A stretch of 42,073 nucleotides of DNA. It comes from Phycisphaerales bacterium UBA1845. GTDB taxonomy: Bacteria; Planctomycetota; Phycisphaerae; UBA1845. The translations under genes were made by a program, and so were the position numbers. The stretch lies in the NCBI GenBank assembly GCA_002338715.1, contig DDIR01000140.1:1-42073 (forward strand), read 5' to 3'. Every line of letters begins with the position of its first letter. Positions within the stretch are counted from its first letter, which is position 1. Of this stretch, positions 1 through 7,528 are shown one piece after another. Below the pieces are notes generated by a model that had not been told where the DNA came from, did no database searches, and worked only from the letters and a program-made list of their open reading frames with translations.

Positions 1-381
1 ATCAACCACGTGAACCGTAAAAAAGTAATCGCGAAAGTGCCAGCCAGCCGACAGAACGAGCGCGACCACGGCCGCAATCGCCAATGGTCTAAGCCAATTG
101 AGTATCGATAGTGACCGGTTGTTTGAACGCATCACACCGGTCTCGACCGATGGGCCTTTGATGTCGGCTTCAATCTGATTCCAAAGGCCAGCCGGTACGC
201 GCACATCGCTGAGCGAATTGCGAATCCAGCCGTCCATCGCCGACTCGCGTTCGAATCGCACGCGACACGACTCGCACAATCGCAAATGCTCGCTGACTTC
301 AAATGTCTTGCTGGCGTCCAGTTCGGAATCCATGTAAGGACTCCACCACTGACGGCATTGCTGACAAGTCATTTTTCCCAT
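1..381 (-). CDS. Anti-sigma factor, zinc-finger type, C-terminus cut by window edge
   Basis: The frame is open from an ATG at 381 to the window edge and gives 127 residues without a stop. Residues 5-45 contain the ZAS zinc-binding pattern: an early CxxC (TCQQC) followed by HLRLCESC, that is Hx3Cx2C. Such domains wrap around and inhibit ECF sigma factors. After a linker, a hydrophobic stretch (IAAVVALVLSAGW) near residues 104-116 is a single membrane span, so the sensory part should lie beyond it and is missing here. It starts 57 bp downstream of the ECF sigma gene on the same strand, the usual sigma/anti-sigma operon order. The partner assignment is inferred from this neighbourhood. A second in-frame ATG (MTCQQC) three codons in could also be the start. 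Confidence 0.85.
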   Translation of the reverse strand, partial: MGKMTCQQCRQWWSPYMDSELDASKTFEVSEHLRLCESCRVRFERESAMDGWIRNSLSDVRVPAGLWNQIEADIKGPSVETGVMRSNNRSLSILNWLRPLAIAAVVALVLSAGWHFRDYFFTVHVVD

Positions 382-438
382 GCTGATGCTTCACCTCACT
401 GTGAGGCGCCTCGTAGCCCGACAATGTTTTGAACCCGG

Positions 439-1005
439 CTACTTGATGATTCCCGTTTCCATCGCCATTTCAGTCAGTCGTTCGCGCAGCTTCATGCGAG
501 CGCGATACACATGCGACATGACGGTGCCCAATGGAATTTCCAACTGCTCTGAAATCTCGCGGTACGAAAAATCTTCCAACAACCGAAGCAAGAAGCAGTA
601 ACGCTCCATGTCGGCCAGCGATTCAAGCGCTTGGACGATTCGATCGTCCAACGCTTCCTTCACCCGTTCGGGTTCCATCAAGATGCTGGTCCAGGCCTCT
701 TCTTTCTCGATGTACCCACCGGCATCCAGCGCCCCGGCATCGATGCTCGCCGCTTTCGCACGGTGCGATTTTCTGTTCAGACGGTAGAGCGTGTTCAAAA
801 GGATCTTGAACATCCACGCTTTGAAGTTGGTGCCCTGCTCGAATTGGCTGAAGTTTCGCCATGCCGTCATCACCGCTTCCTGGAGCACGTCGCCAGCTTG
901 GTCCTGCTGCCAAACATTGCGCAGCGAGAACCGATAGAGCGAATCGCGCACTGGCGCAACGAGTTCAAGGAATGTGTTGGCGTCAGTCGTTTGTGACAAC
1001 GGCAC
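439..1005 (-). CDS. RNA polymerase ECF sigma factor (sigma-70 family)
   Basis: A 188-aa protein with the two-domain ECF layout. Region 2 lies at about residues 12-80 (AGDVLQEAVMTAWRNF, then NFKAWMFKILLNTL), and region 4, a helix-turn-helix, at about 128-180 (FSYREISEQLEIPLGTVMSH then RARMKLRERL). There is no region 1.1 or 3, as usual for the family. It would direct RNA polymerase to a small regulon when released from the anti-sigma factor encoded just downstream (1-381). The length is typical and the frame intact. The ATG at 1005 gives a normal ECF N-terminus. Which signal it answers cannot be seen because the anti-sigma sensor domain is off the window. Confidence 0.93.
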   Translation of the reverse strand: MPLSQTTDANTFLELVAPVRDSLYRFSLRNVWQQDQAGDVLQEAVMTAWRNFSQFEQGTNFKAWMFKILLNTLYRLNRKSHRAKAASIDAGALDAGGYIEKEEAWTSILMEPERVKEALDDRIVQALESLADMERYCFLLRLLEDFSYREISEQLEIPLGTVMSHVYRARMKLRERLTEMAMETGIIK

Positions 1006-1224
1006 ATCTCCAGGGTGAAAAGCAAGCCGACATCAACTCCGGCAATTACATGCGCATGGAAACCCCGATCATTGCGAAATCTCGCAAGAATCCTTCGAAT
1101 AAACCAAGTTCAATCAAATCAAAACATCAGAAGTGATGGAAGAGGAATCAACAAGAAGACAAATGCCCGCCCAAAGTCGCTCAGTCCCTTGGTCGCACAG
1201 CGCCTTAGTCCCTTTTGTCCCTAC

Positions 1225-1297
1225 CCAAAAAAGAAGCAGGGCCGTCCGGAGGCTGGCTCGTACTTGCGAACGAGCCAACAACCGAAGCGACCCTGCT
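1225..1297 (-). terminator. Nested stem-loop followed by a T-rich run, minus strand
   Basis: Outer arms AGCAGGG (1235-1241) and CCCTGCT (1291-1297) enclose a perfect inner 8-bp hairpin, TGGCTCGT (1254-1261) with ACGAGCCA (1270-1277). Read on the minus strand the outer stem is followed directly by TTCTTTTTT, so it has the shape of an intrinsic terminator or the 3' end of a small RNA transcribed leftward. It lies upstream of the ECF sigma gene, so it could also attenuate that operon. No family is recognised. Confidence 0.4.
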
Positions 1298-1450
1298 GGG
1301 CGAATCCTGGCCGGGCAAACTCAGATCCGCCAACACCGATCTATTTCGTGCGCCCCCGCTCCCATTGCAGCCGCCCGTGATTTTTCTCAATAAACTTTTC
1401 GTAGGCGTTTCCACCCGCCGGGGCTTTCGAATTTTACGACGAGCGATTGT

Positions 1451-1478
1451 TTGACGAACAAAACTTTCTTTGTATCAT
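1451..1478 (+). promoter_or_regulatory. Sigma-70-type promoter for the small membrane protein gene
   Basis: A -35 box TTGACG (1451-1456) and -10 box TATCAT (1473-1478) are 16 bp apart, each one mismatch from consensus. The predicted start near 1485 would leave a leader of about 28 nt before the GTG at 1513. Confidence 0.55.
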
Positions 1479-1512
1479 CCAACTTTCATTGACCAGCAGG
1501 GAACGAAACGGC

Positions 1513-1776
1513 GTGAAGACCGAAAAAACTCACTTTCCTGAAGAATCTTCGGTTGCGGACGTCGATCCCGATCCTCGCGATTTTCCAACAGGCGATGCGG
1601 TGGACGGTCCGATGGGATCGTCGTCTTCCGTAGCCCAATGCCCGCGCCCATCGCCGTCGCTGATGAAGCGGGTCGGGATTGCGGGGTTTGTCTTCTTCCT
1701 GGTCAAGGGGATGCTTTGGCTGGTTGTCGGGTATGCGGCAATGATGGCCAATGGGTGTACTTCCTGGGGTGAATAG
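1513..1776 (+). CDS. Small single-span membrane protein, function unknown
   Basis: From the GTG at 1513 (AGGGA 10 nt upstream) the product is 87 aa. The first 55 residues are acidic and polar with proline- and serine-rich stretches. The last 30 hold one hydrophobic helix (VGIAGFVFFLVKGMLWLVVGY) ending in MANGCTSWGE. It has a plausible promoter and ribosome site of its own and precedes the heme-oxygenase-like gene by 67 bp, so they may be cotranscribed. I do not recognise a family. A short C-terminal anchored protein is all that can be said. Confidence 0.5.
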   Translation: MKTEKTHFPEESSVADVDPDPRDFPTGDAVDGPMGSSSSVAQCPRPSPSLMKRVGIAGFVFFLVKGMLWLVVGYAAMMANGCTSWGE

Positions 1777-1843
1777 CCCCCAACTGACATTCGTAGAGAC
1801 AATAAAGAATCGCGATTTGCGTTTCTCTTTGAAAGGACCGAAC

Positions 1844-2527
1844 GTGGAACATCCGACTGAAAACACAAATGGAAGCAATGGAGCCGGCGCTGTCGGAATC
1901 ATGGATCGACTGCGGGTCGCGACGGCCAAGCAGCATGACGACGCGGAAAATCACGAGTTTCAGCAGGCGTTTTTCGCGGGTCGGCTGACCCAGGATCAGT
2001 ACGTCCGCTACCTGGTTGAACTGCACCACGTGTACGCCTGCCTGGAAAACCACATCCGATCCGCGTCGAAAGACCGCCCCGAGCTGGCTCAGGTGGTGGC
2101 AGAGGAGAACTACCGCGAAGCCGATCTGGTCGATGACCTGGACTTTTTCGGCGTCGCACCGGGTTCGTCCAACCCGACGCCAGCCACGGAGACGTTCATG
2201 AGCCACACTGAGGTGCTCGCCCGAACCAATCCGATCGCCCTTCTGGGCATGCACTATGTGCTCGAGGGCAGCAACAACGGGTCGAAGTTCATCTCCCGCA
2301 ACATCCGCCGGGCGTACGAATTGACCGATCGCGGCGTCCGAACGCTGGATCCTTACGGCAGCGACCAGCGTCAGAAGTGGCTCGATTACAAACTGCGGAT
2401 GGGTGAATTGGAATTGTCGCAGGATGAATGTGACGCCCTGGTCCAAGCCGCTCAGTACATGTTCAGCGCGTTGGGACGCGTTTCATCCGATTTGATGCCG
2501 GAGAAACTGCAAAACGTCGGAACCTGA
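1844..2527 (+). CDS. Heme-oxygenase-family protein
   Basis: I place the start at the GTG at 1844, six bases after GAAAGGA, giving 227 aa; an ATG at 1901 is the alternative. The fold is the all-helical heme oxygenase/TenA type. Residues 20-35 (MDRLRVATAKQHDDAE) match the first helix of heme oxygenases with the proximal heme ligand histidine (H31). YVLEGSNNGSKFISR around 135-150 matches the YVLEGS segment of the distal helix, although the usual glycine pair after it is altered. Heme oxygenases cleave heme to biliverdin, CO and iron using reduced electron donors. The family call is good. Whether this one cleaves heme is less certain because of the changed distal helix. Confidence 0.8.
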   Translation: MEHPTENTNGSNGAGAVGIMDRLRVATAKQHDDAENHEFQQAFFAGRLTQDQYVRYLVELHHVYACLENHIRSASKDRPELAQVVAEENYREADLVDDLDFFGVAPGSSNPTPATETFMSHTEVLARTNPIALLGMHYVLEGSNNGSKFISRNIRRAYELTDRGVRTLDPYGSDQRQKWLDYKLRMGELELSQDECDALVQAAQYMFSALGRVSSDLMPEKLQNVGT

Positions 2528-2559
2528 ACGACAGTTAACCGCTTTGATTCTTGACATTA

Positions 2560-2576
2560 TTGGCACGAGTCTTGCC
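2560..2576 (+). promoter_or_regulatory. Sigma-54 (RpoN) -24/-12 promoter
   Basis: TTGGCACGAGTCTTGCC has the invariant GG and GC dinucleotides ten bases apart and matches the RpoN consensus TGGCAC-N5-TTGC at every defined base. It lies 33 bp after the heme-oxygenase-like gene and faces the membrane protein gene at 2787, leaving a leader of about 200 nt. The GAFTGA-containing activator at 22310-23701 shows that this genome uses sigma-54. Confidence 0.75.
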
Positions 2577-2729
2577 TGCTGTGTTCTTAGGACGGGTGGT
2601 GAGACCGGAGAATCTGATCAGATTTTGGTTTCGCACGCGATTTAGTCTGATAAGATATTTGCAAATCGGCGAACTTGGGCTAGAACGAAGGTGATTTGCC
2701 GATAGCCAAAATGGCTTGGCATCCGTCGA

Positions 2730-2767
2730 TGTCCCAATGTTGGGGCATGCTGTGGGGCATATCCCCA
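2730..2767 (+). other. Two small stem-loops in the leader of the 2787 gene
   Basis: TGTCCCAA (2730-2737) pairs with TTGGGGCA (2740-2747) apart from a very tight loop. TGGGG (2753-2757) pairs with CCCCA (2763-2767). The CCCCAA/TTGGGG motifs are repeated, so alternative pairings between the two hairpins are possible. They lie just before the likely start codon, where they could affect initiation. Confidence 0.35.
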
Positions 2768-2786
2768 AATGCAGTGGAATGGCGCA

Positions 2787-3395
2787 ATGGCAATTGTTTC
2801 TGCCAACTCAGTCAATCAGCGGTCGGGTTCAGAGTCGCGAGCACTTTGGCGGCACGCGGTTTCTGCGATTGCAAGCCCCCGCACCATGTGGGCCCTGATG
2901 TTGGTCCTCCATGGTCTCGCTATTCCCGGTCTCATTTCGACCATCAGCAACGCGCACAATCTTGTTGATTTGCTCGGTCCGATGATTCGGTTGGCGGGTC
3001 TCTCGACGTCAGCCGCATTTTTTGTTCTGAAAATCATCGACCTGCCGTGCCTCCGTTTGAACACGGATTGGCGCAGCATCGTGTGCGTGATCGTGATCAT
3101 CGGCTTGATGCACGTTGGCGTGATTGATCGGGCGCTCAATGGCGATCTAAGCACCGAAGGCGCGCACATCGGTTTCGTCGTTTTCGCGGGCATCGTTCGA
3201 TGGCGGGCAGCCGTTCGCTGGGCATTGAGTCATGTGCTTGGGTTGCTCCTGCCGATTCGCCTGTTGCGGCGACGCGCTGCTCAGTTTGCTTTCAACATTC
3301 ACTTACCCCTCACTCGGGTCGATGAAGTCATCGCCCGTATGTATCAAACGATTCTCCCGTCATACTCGGGCCCCCGCGCCCCACCCCTTTCCTGA
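2787..3395 (+). CDS. Integral membrane protein of unknown function
   Basis: A 202-aa product from the ATG at 2787; an in-frame ATG 18 bases earlier is possible and neither has a strong ribosome site. Hydrophobic segments are seen at about residues 34-52 (TMWALMLVLHGLAIPGLI), 64-85, 97-115 (IVCVIVIIGLMHVGVI) and 125-155, so about four spans, followed by a basic, proline-rich C-terminal tail (LPSYSGPRAPP). No family is recognised. It is the first gene downstream of the sigma-54 promoter at 2560, so its expression may depend on an NtrC-type activator. Confidence 0.6.
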   Translation: MAIVSANSVNQRSGSESRALWRHAVSAIASPRTMWALMLVLHGLAIPGLISTISNAHNLVDLLGPMIRLAGLSTSAAFFVLKIIDLPCLRLNTDWRSIVCVIVIIGLMHVGVIDRALNGDLSTEGAHIGFVVFAGIVRWRAAVRWALSHVLGLLLPIRLLRRRAAQFAFNIHLPLTRVDEVIARMYQTILPSYSGPRAPPLS

Positions 3396-3650
3396 CTCGA
3401 AGACCAAAGTCCGAATCGAGTGGCGACCCATCGCAATCCGGAAAAGATTTCTGTTTTGGCGGATTTCTGATCGTGCTCGAATTCAAGACGGCTTTGGATC
3501 AAATCCTGACACTCGGCTTGGACGTACAGCGTGCGTTTGGGTGCTGAAGTTGCCCCTTTTTGCTGAGTCGTGTGCTCGACATTTGCCTTGGTTTGTTCGC
3601 GGTGAACTTGAGCACGTTTGCGATGAGATTTTTTTCGAGGACGGATTCAG

Positions 3651-4964
3651 ATGCATAAATCCTTTGGACTTGGCGCCATGTTTGGATTGGCCCTTGTCGC
3701 ATCGACCGCTTTCGCGGTGCCTTTTGAATTGCTGACCGGCGTCGACGAAGGCCGTTGGCCTGGCCCGGGGCGCACGGTCGTCCCTGTGGCGGGTGGTGGT
3801 AACAGCCAACCCGGCACCTTTTATGATGACGATCGTCTGGCAGGCGTTGGAACACAAGGTCCGACCATCACATTCATCGGGACGGGGCAACCCTTGCTCG
3901 GTCCCAATGAATTCGGCGCGTTGAGTTTCGTATTCAAACGGTCATCGGTACCGCTTGGCAACGGACAGTTCCCGTACATGGGCATTGATTTTCTTGGTGG
4001 CCCACTGCTGGATCTGGACGGAAATGCGGGCGACGCGACGCGCAGTCTCATTCCTGTGGATGGTGAGAATGCGGTCGTCATTCCCGAGACCACGAGCATC
4101 ATCGATCTTGCGATCGACACCGATCTCGGGGCAGTCGATCTTCTCACATTCGATGCGACCGGAACGAGCGAAGGCGGCCCAGGCGTATCCTGGAAAGTGG
4201 GCAATACCGTCAATGTGATGGCCGGCACCGGACCAGACACCACGGAGACGGGGCCGATCAATCCTTTGATTGACACGCGACTTGGTTTCGTCACGCAGCA
4301 TGTCGCGCTGAATGGCGCCACCAACATCTGGCGGATCGAAGATCTGGGATACGAGTTCTGGCAGGACACCCTTCTCGACAATTCGGCCAGCGCCGATGAG
4401 CTGGGAACATTTCAATTTCTGGGTGCGTTTTCGGGCTGGTACGTCAAACGTGATCCAATAACACGCGAGTTCCCAACACTGACTGGTGCAGGCATCGGAC
4501 AGACGCCTTGGCCGGCAGTTGGAACAAACGGACTTGGCGAAACGTTTACAACACCGCCCGGTTTTCCGGCACCAACAGCCACAATCACTTCAGGCTGGCC
4601 GGCCGACATGTTCGACGCCCCGAACAACGGTGGATCAGGTTCCACCGACCTGGGTTCATATTTTGACAACGTGGTGATTCCGACGGTCAGTCCGTTTTCA
4701 GATGGCTTCGTCTATCTGGAGTCGATCGGCTTCGGAATCAATAACAGCGGTGATCCTGTGTATCTGGATTCGATCGGGTACGACATCGTGATCATCGCCC
4801 AGGAGGAAAAATCGACTGACCTTTGGGACTACGCGGGCTTGCAGCGATGCATGTCCACGCCCATGGCGGTTGAATGTGCGCCGTTCGATTTTGATGACGA
4901 CGCCGACATCGACTCAGATGACTATGTCTCGTTTGAGAAGTTGCTGACGGGACCAAGCGCCTGA
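3651..4964 (+). CDS. Secreted protein with dockerin-like C-terminal tail, paralogue of 5062-6294
   Basis: 437 aa, with GAGGA upstream of the ATG. Residues 1-22 form a signal peptide (GLGAMFGLALVASTAFA). The body, about 23-380, aligns over its whole length with the next gene: FELLTGVDEG against FQLVTGVGAG, then YLGGPLLDLDGDLG-like, GYEFWQDTLL and SADELGT segments. The last 50 residues differ. They read LWDYAGLQRC followed by FDFDDDADIDSDDYVSFEKL, with the spacing of acidic residues of the dockerin-like/EF-hand tail common on planctomycete secreted proteins. The body has no family I know. A surface or extracellular role is inferred from the signal peptide and tail. Confidence 0.85.
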   Translation: MHKSFGLGAMFGLALVASTAFAVPFELLTGVDEGRWPGPGRTVVPVAGGGNSQPGTFYDDDRLAGVGTQGPTITFIGTGQPLLGPNEFGALSFVFKRSSVPLGNGQFPYMGIDFLGGPLLDLDGNAGDATRSLIPVDGENAVVIPETTSIIDLAIDTDLGAVDLLTFDATGTSEGGPGVSWKVGNTVNVMAGTGPDTTETGPINPLIDTRLGFVTQHVALNGATNIWRIEDLGYEFWQDTLLDNSASADELGTFQFLGAFSGWYVKRDPITREFPTLTGAGIGQTPWPAVGTNGLGETFTTPPGFPAPTATITSGWPADMFDAPNNGGSGSTDLGSYFDNVVIPTVSPFSDGFVYLESIGFGINNSGDPVYLDSIGYDIVIIAQEEKSTDLWDYAGLQRCMSTPMAVECAPFDFDDDADIDSDDYVSFEKLLTGPSA

Positions 4965-5061
4965 GTTTCGAACGAAGGACAAAGCGTGAGGGGAAACGGA
5001 GAGAGAGCGATCGTGATGTTTACTAAAACGGTTTCTCTTAAATAGAGAGGTTTGAGTTTCA

Positions 5062-6294
5062 ATGATGAACAGGAATTTCAATTTCGTTATCGCAGCAGGT
5101 GCCGTCATGTTGTCGGCTGGTGCTGCGTTCGCTGATCAGTTTCAACTGGTGACCGGTGTGGGTGCGGGAACGTCGCCCGGTGCGGCACGTACGGTCACCA
5201 CCACGTCAGGTGGAAGCAGCAATTTCTTTACCGATGGACAGCGTTTGGGAGGCACCCCGAGTGCGTCACCGATCGGCATCGCCCCCGGCTCGACGTTTCT
5301 TCAAACACCGAATCAGTACGGTTCGCTGAGTTTCATGTTCCGTCGCGGATCGATCAACTTCGGCGGCCCGGCAACTCCGTTCCTCAGCGTCGATTACCTT
5401 GGCGGACCGTTGCTTGACCTCGATGGCGACCTGGGTAACGGAAGCCGCAGCCTGGTTCCCGTTTCCGGCCAATCCGCAGTCGAGATTCCAGGGACGACGA
5501 GCCACATGGATCTGACGTTTGGCGCCGGATCGGTTTCGCTGAACAGCTTCGACGTTAACGGTAACAATGCCGGACTTGGTCCAGCCGCTCCAGAGCAACT
5601 GGTCACCGTCAACACCTTGGCGGGTACGTCAACGACAGGAACTCCGGGTTCCGCGATCAACCCTTCGATCGATGATCGTAGCGGGACGGCGACTTCATTC
5701 CTCGGACTCTCGGGAACACTCGGTGGCGTCACACGGGTTGAGGGCCTTGGATATGAATTCTGGCAGGACACGCTTTCAGCAACCTCATCGTCCGCCGACG
5801 AATTGGGCACCGCTCAGTTCATGGGCGAAATGCGCGGCTGGAAGATCGAGCGCGACATCAACGGCAACTTCCCGACGCTTGCGGGCGAAGGTCTTGGTTC
5901 AACGATCTGGTCAGCCGTCGACACCTCGCAGGTTGGCAACAGCTTCAACAATGCCATCGGAGCGGGCACGTCGACGATCGTCAACGGAAACCCCAATGAC
6001 GACTTCAGCGCTCCCGGTAACGGTGGACTGGACCTGACCGATTTTGGAGGCGACCTCGGTGCGTATCTCGATCACATCGCAGCCACTGCGATCGATCCGA
6101 ACTCACAGAGCTTCGTCTACTTTGAAGGTGCAGGATTCGGCATCAACAATCCTGAAGACCCGGTGTTCTATGACTCATCCGGATGGGACGTTGTGTTGAT
6201 TGCCCAGTCGGCGCCGGTTCCGGAACCCGCCAGCTTGGTTTTGATCCTGGCTGGTTGCGCCGGAATTCTTGGTTCCCGCAAGCGCAGGAACTAA
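5062..6294 (+). CDS. PEP-CTERM sorting-domain protein, paralogue of 3651-4964
   Basis: 410 aa, two adjacent ATGs, GAGAGG upstream. Residues 1-24 are a signal peptide (MLSAGAAFA). The body matches the preceding gene throughout. The C-terminus is a textbook PEP-CTERM signal: VPEPASLVL, a hydrophobic helix (LILAGCAGILG) and a basic end SRKRRN. In the known system an exosortase (EpsH/XrtA-like) recognises this tail and releases or anchors the protein at the cell surface. No exosortase is in the window. Only 97 bp separate the two paralogues, so they probably arose by tandem duplication followed by replacement of one tail. Confidence 0.9.
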   Translation: MMNRNFNFVIAAGAVMLSAGAAFADQFQLVTGVGAGTSPGAARTVTTTSGGSSNFFTDGQRLGGTPSASPIGIAPGSTFLQTPNQYGSLSFMFRRGSINFGGPATPFLSVDYLGGPLLDLDGDLGNGSRSLVPVSGQSAVEIPGTTSHMDLTFGAGSVSLNSFDVNGNNAGLGPAAPEQLVTVNTLAGTSTTGTPGSAINPSIDDRSGTATSFLGLSGTLGGVTRVEGLGYEFWQDTLSATSSSADELGTAQFMGEMRGWKIERDINGNFPTLAGEGLGSTIWSAVDTSQVGNSFNNAIGAGTSTIVNGNPNDDFSAPGNGGLDLTDFGGDLGAYLDHIAATAIDPNSQSFVYFEGAGFGINNPEDPVFYDSSGWDVVLIAQSAPVPEPASLVLILAGCAGILGSRKRRN

Positions 6295-6314
6295 CCCACG
6301 ATTTGGATCGTCTG

Positions 6315-6340
6315 CCGGGCGGGGAAATGTCCTCGCCCGG
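6315..6340 (+). terminator. GC-rich hairpin after the PEP-CTERM gene
   Basis: CCGGGCGGGG (6315-6324) pairs with CCTCGCCCGG (6331-6340) over 10 bp with one G-T wobble and a six-base loop. It is followed by TGGGCTTTG, only a weak T run. Position, 20 bp past the stop and 40 bp before the next gene, suggests transcription termination or mRNA end protection. Confidence 0.55.
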
Positions 6341-6380
6341 TGGGCTTTGATTCGCAAGGATGCGAGCAATCGAGGTTGTC

Positions 6381-7181
6381 ATGAAATCGAAAACAAACAA
6401 GTACGGTTTCACGCTGGTTGAACTTTTGGTGGTGGTCAGCATCATCGCGCTGCTCATCTCAATCCTGCTTCCATCGTTGAAGCGGGCGCGGGATCAGGCC
6501 AAGCAGGTGGTCTGCGCCAGCCAGCAGAAGCAGATCGCCAATGCGCTCTGGAACTATTGGACTGAAAACGAAGGCCACATTCCCGAAGTGATTTCACCGA
6601 TGACCAATGGCGTTGGCGCCGATGGATTCGGAGATCAATCCATTTCCGATGAAGACATCGACCCGTTTTACAATCCCAAGCGTGGCTACCCTGAAGTCCC
6701 CTCAAAAACCGTCTGGGCACAGTCTCTTCCCAACGTGCTGATGCCCACCCACATGGGCGAAGACGAGAAGGCGTTTCGTTGCCCTGCCGCCATTGTGGGC
6801 TGGCCTCGAAATGAAAAGCCGTTTCGCATGACCTATCGCTGCGCAGCGGCCAACCAGCCGAACGGTGACGAAAACCTCAACGAAGAAAGCCCTTATTTCA
6901 AGGAGCACTTCGGATTCATGGACGGCCGCATCTACAAAATACCGAAACCGGCCAAGCAGAAAGGCAAAGATCCAATCGCAATCATTCGCTTTGCTGAGGA
7001 TCAGGCAGCCGCACGCGGGACGTTCCTTCGCGACATGGTCAGACCGGTCGGTCCGGAACTCATCGGTCCGCACAATGGCGGCAATGTTGTGATCAACAAA
7101 CGCATGGAAGTGGAAGTTCGCAGCAAGAAAACGATCAACGAAGATCTTGCGCCGGCAGGTACGGGAGCGGTGAAGTTCTAA
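6381..7181 (+). CDS. Pseudopilin-like protein with prepilin N-terminal cleavage/methylation motif
   Basis: The start is the ATG at 6381 with GAGG six bases upstream, giving 266 aa. The N-terminus is a type IV prepilin signal: short basic leader, G/FTLVELLVVVSIIALL with the +5 glutamate, then a hydrophobic helix continuing to ILLPSLKRARDQAK. A prepilin peptidase would cut before the phenylalanine, and the helix would pack in a pseudopilus or anchor the protein. The rest is globular and resembles the many planctomycete proteins in which this N-terminus is followed by a variable domain. It contains cysteines and a final charged region. It follows the two secreted paralogues and may act with them in surface or secretion functions (inference). 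Confidence 0.85.
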   Translation: MKSKTNKYGFTLVELLVVVSIIALLISILLPSLKRARDQAKQVVCASQQKQIANALWNYWTENEGHIPEVISPMTNGVGADGFGDQSISDEDIDPFYNPKRGYPEVPSKTVWAQSLPNVLMPTHMGEDEKAFRCPAAIVGWPRNEKPFRMTYRCAAANQPNGDENLNEESPYFKEHFGFMDGRIYKIPKPAKQKGKDPIAIIRFAEDQAAARGTFLRDMVRPVGPELIGPHNGGNVVINKRMEVEVRSKKTINEDLAPAGTGAVKF

Positions 7182-7528
7182 CGGCGATTTGAATTGCGGA
7201 ACGCTGATCCAGCTCACTGCCAATCAGCATGAGTCTCATCTGCAATCTGCATGAACTTGTCAGGGATCTCACGTATCCTGATCGGTTGAATGCTGCCCAG
7301 TGTACGATCCGCGAACACTTCCCCCTTCATTTCCAGGTTCTTGCCACGACTCTCCGGATCGCCGGACCAACCTCTTCTGGTCCGCACCCGCTCCGCACCC
7401 CCAGTTAAATTGTGCAAAGTTGCCTTACCGCGATAGACTACCGTCGGATTATCGTAGTTACTTTCGTGTGGGGATCGTGTATAGATTCGTGCACGTGGAT
7501 GGTTCGATTTCGACGGGAGACGCAGCCG
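7182..7528 (+). other. Intergenic region before the moxR-type gene
   Basis: 347 bp with no convincing gene on either strand. The minus-strand frame crossing it is the tail of a long shadow of the MoxR gene. No clear promoter or hairpin stands out. GACGGGAGA just before the ATG at 7529 is the ribosome site of the next gene. Confidence 0.4.

Noticed and set aside
1341..1433. Minus-strand frame reading AYEKFIEKNHGRLQW and so on
   Set aside because: Protein-like composition but only about 30 codons, no start codon and a stop just upstream.
1703..2446. 247-aa minus-strand ORF
   Set aside because: Shadow of the heme-oxygenase-like gene, with no family signature of its own.
3507..3521. Sigma-54-like site upstream of the 3651 gene
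   Set aside because: TGACAC-N5-TTGG has a change in both key dinucleotides, so it does not meet the invariant GG/GC rule.
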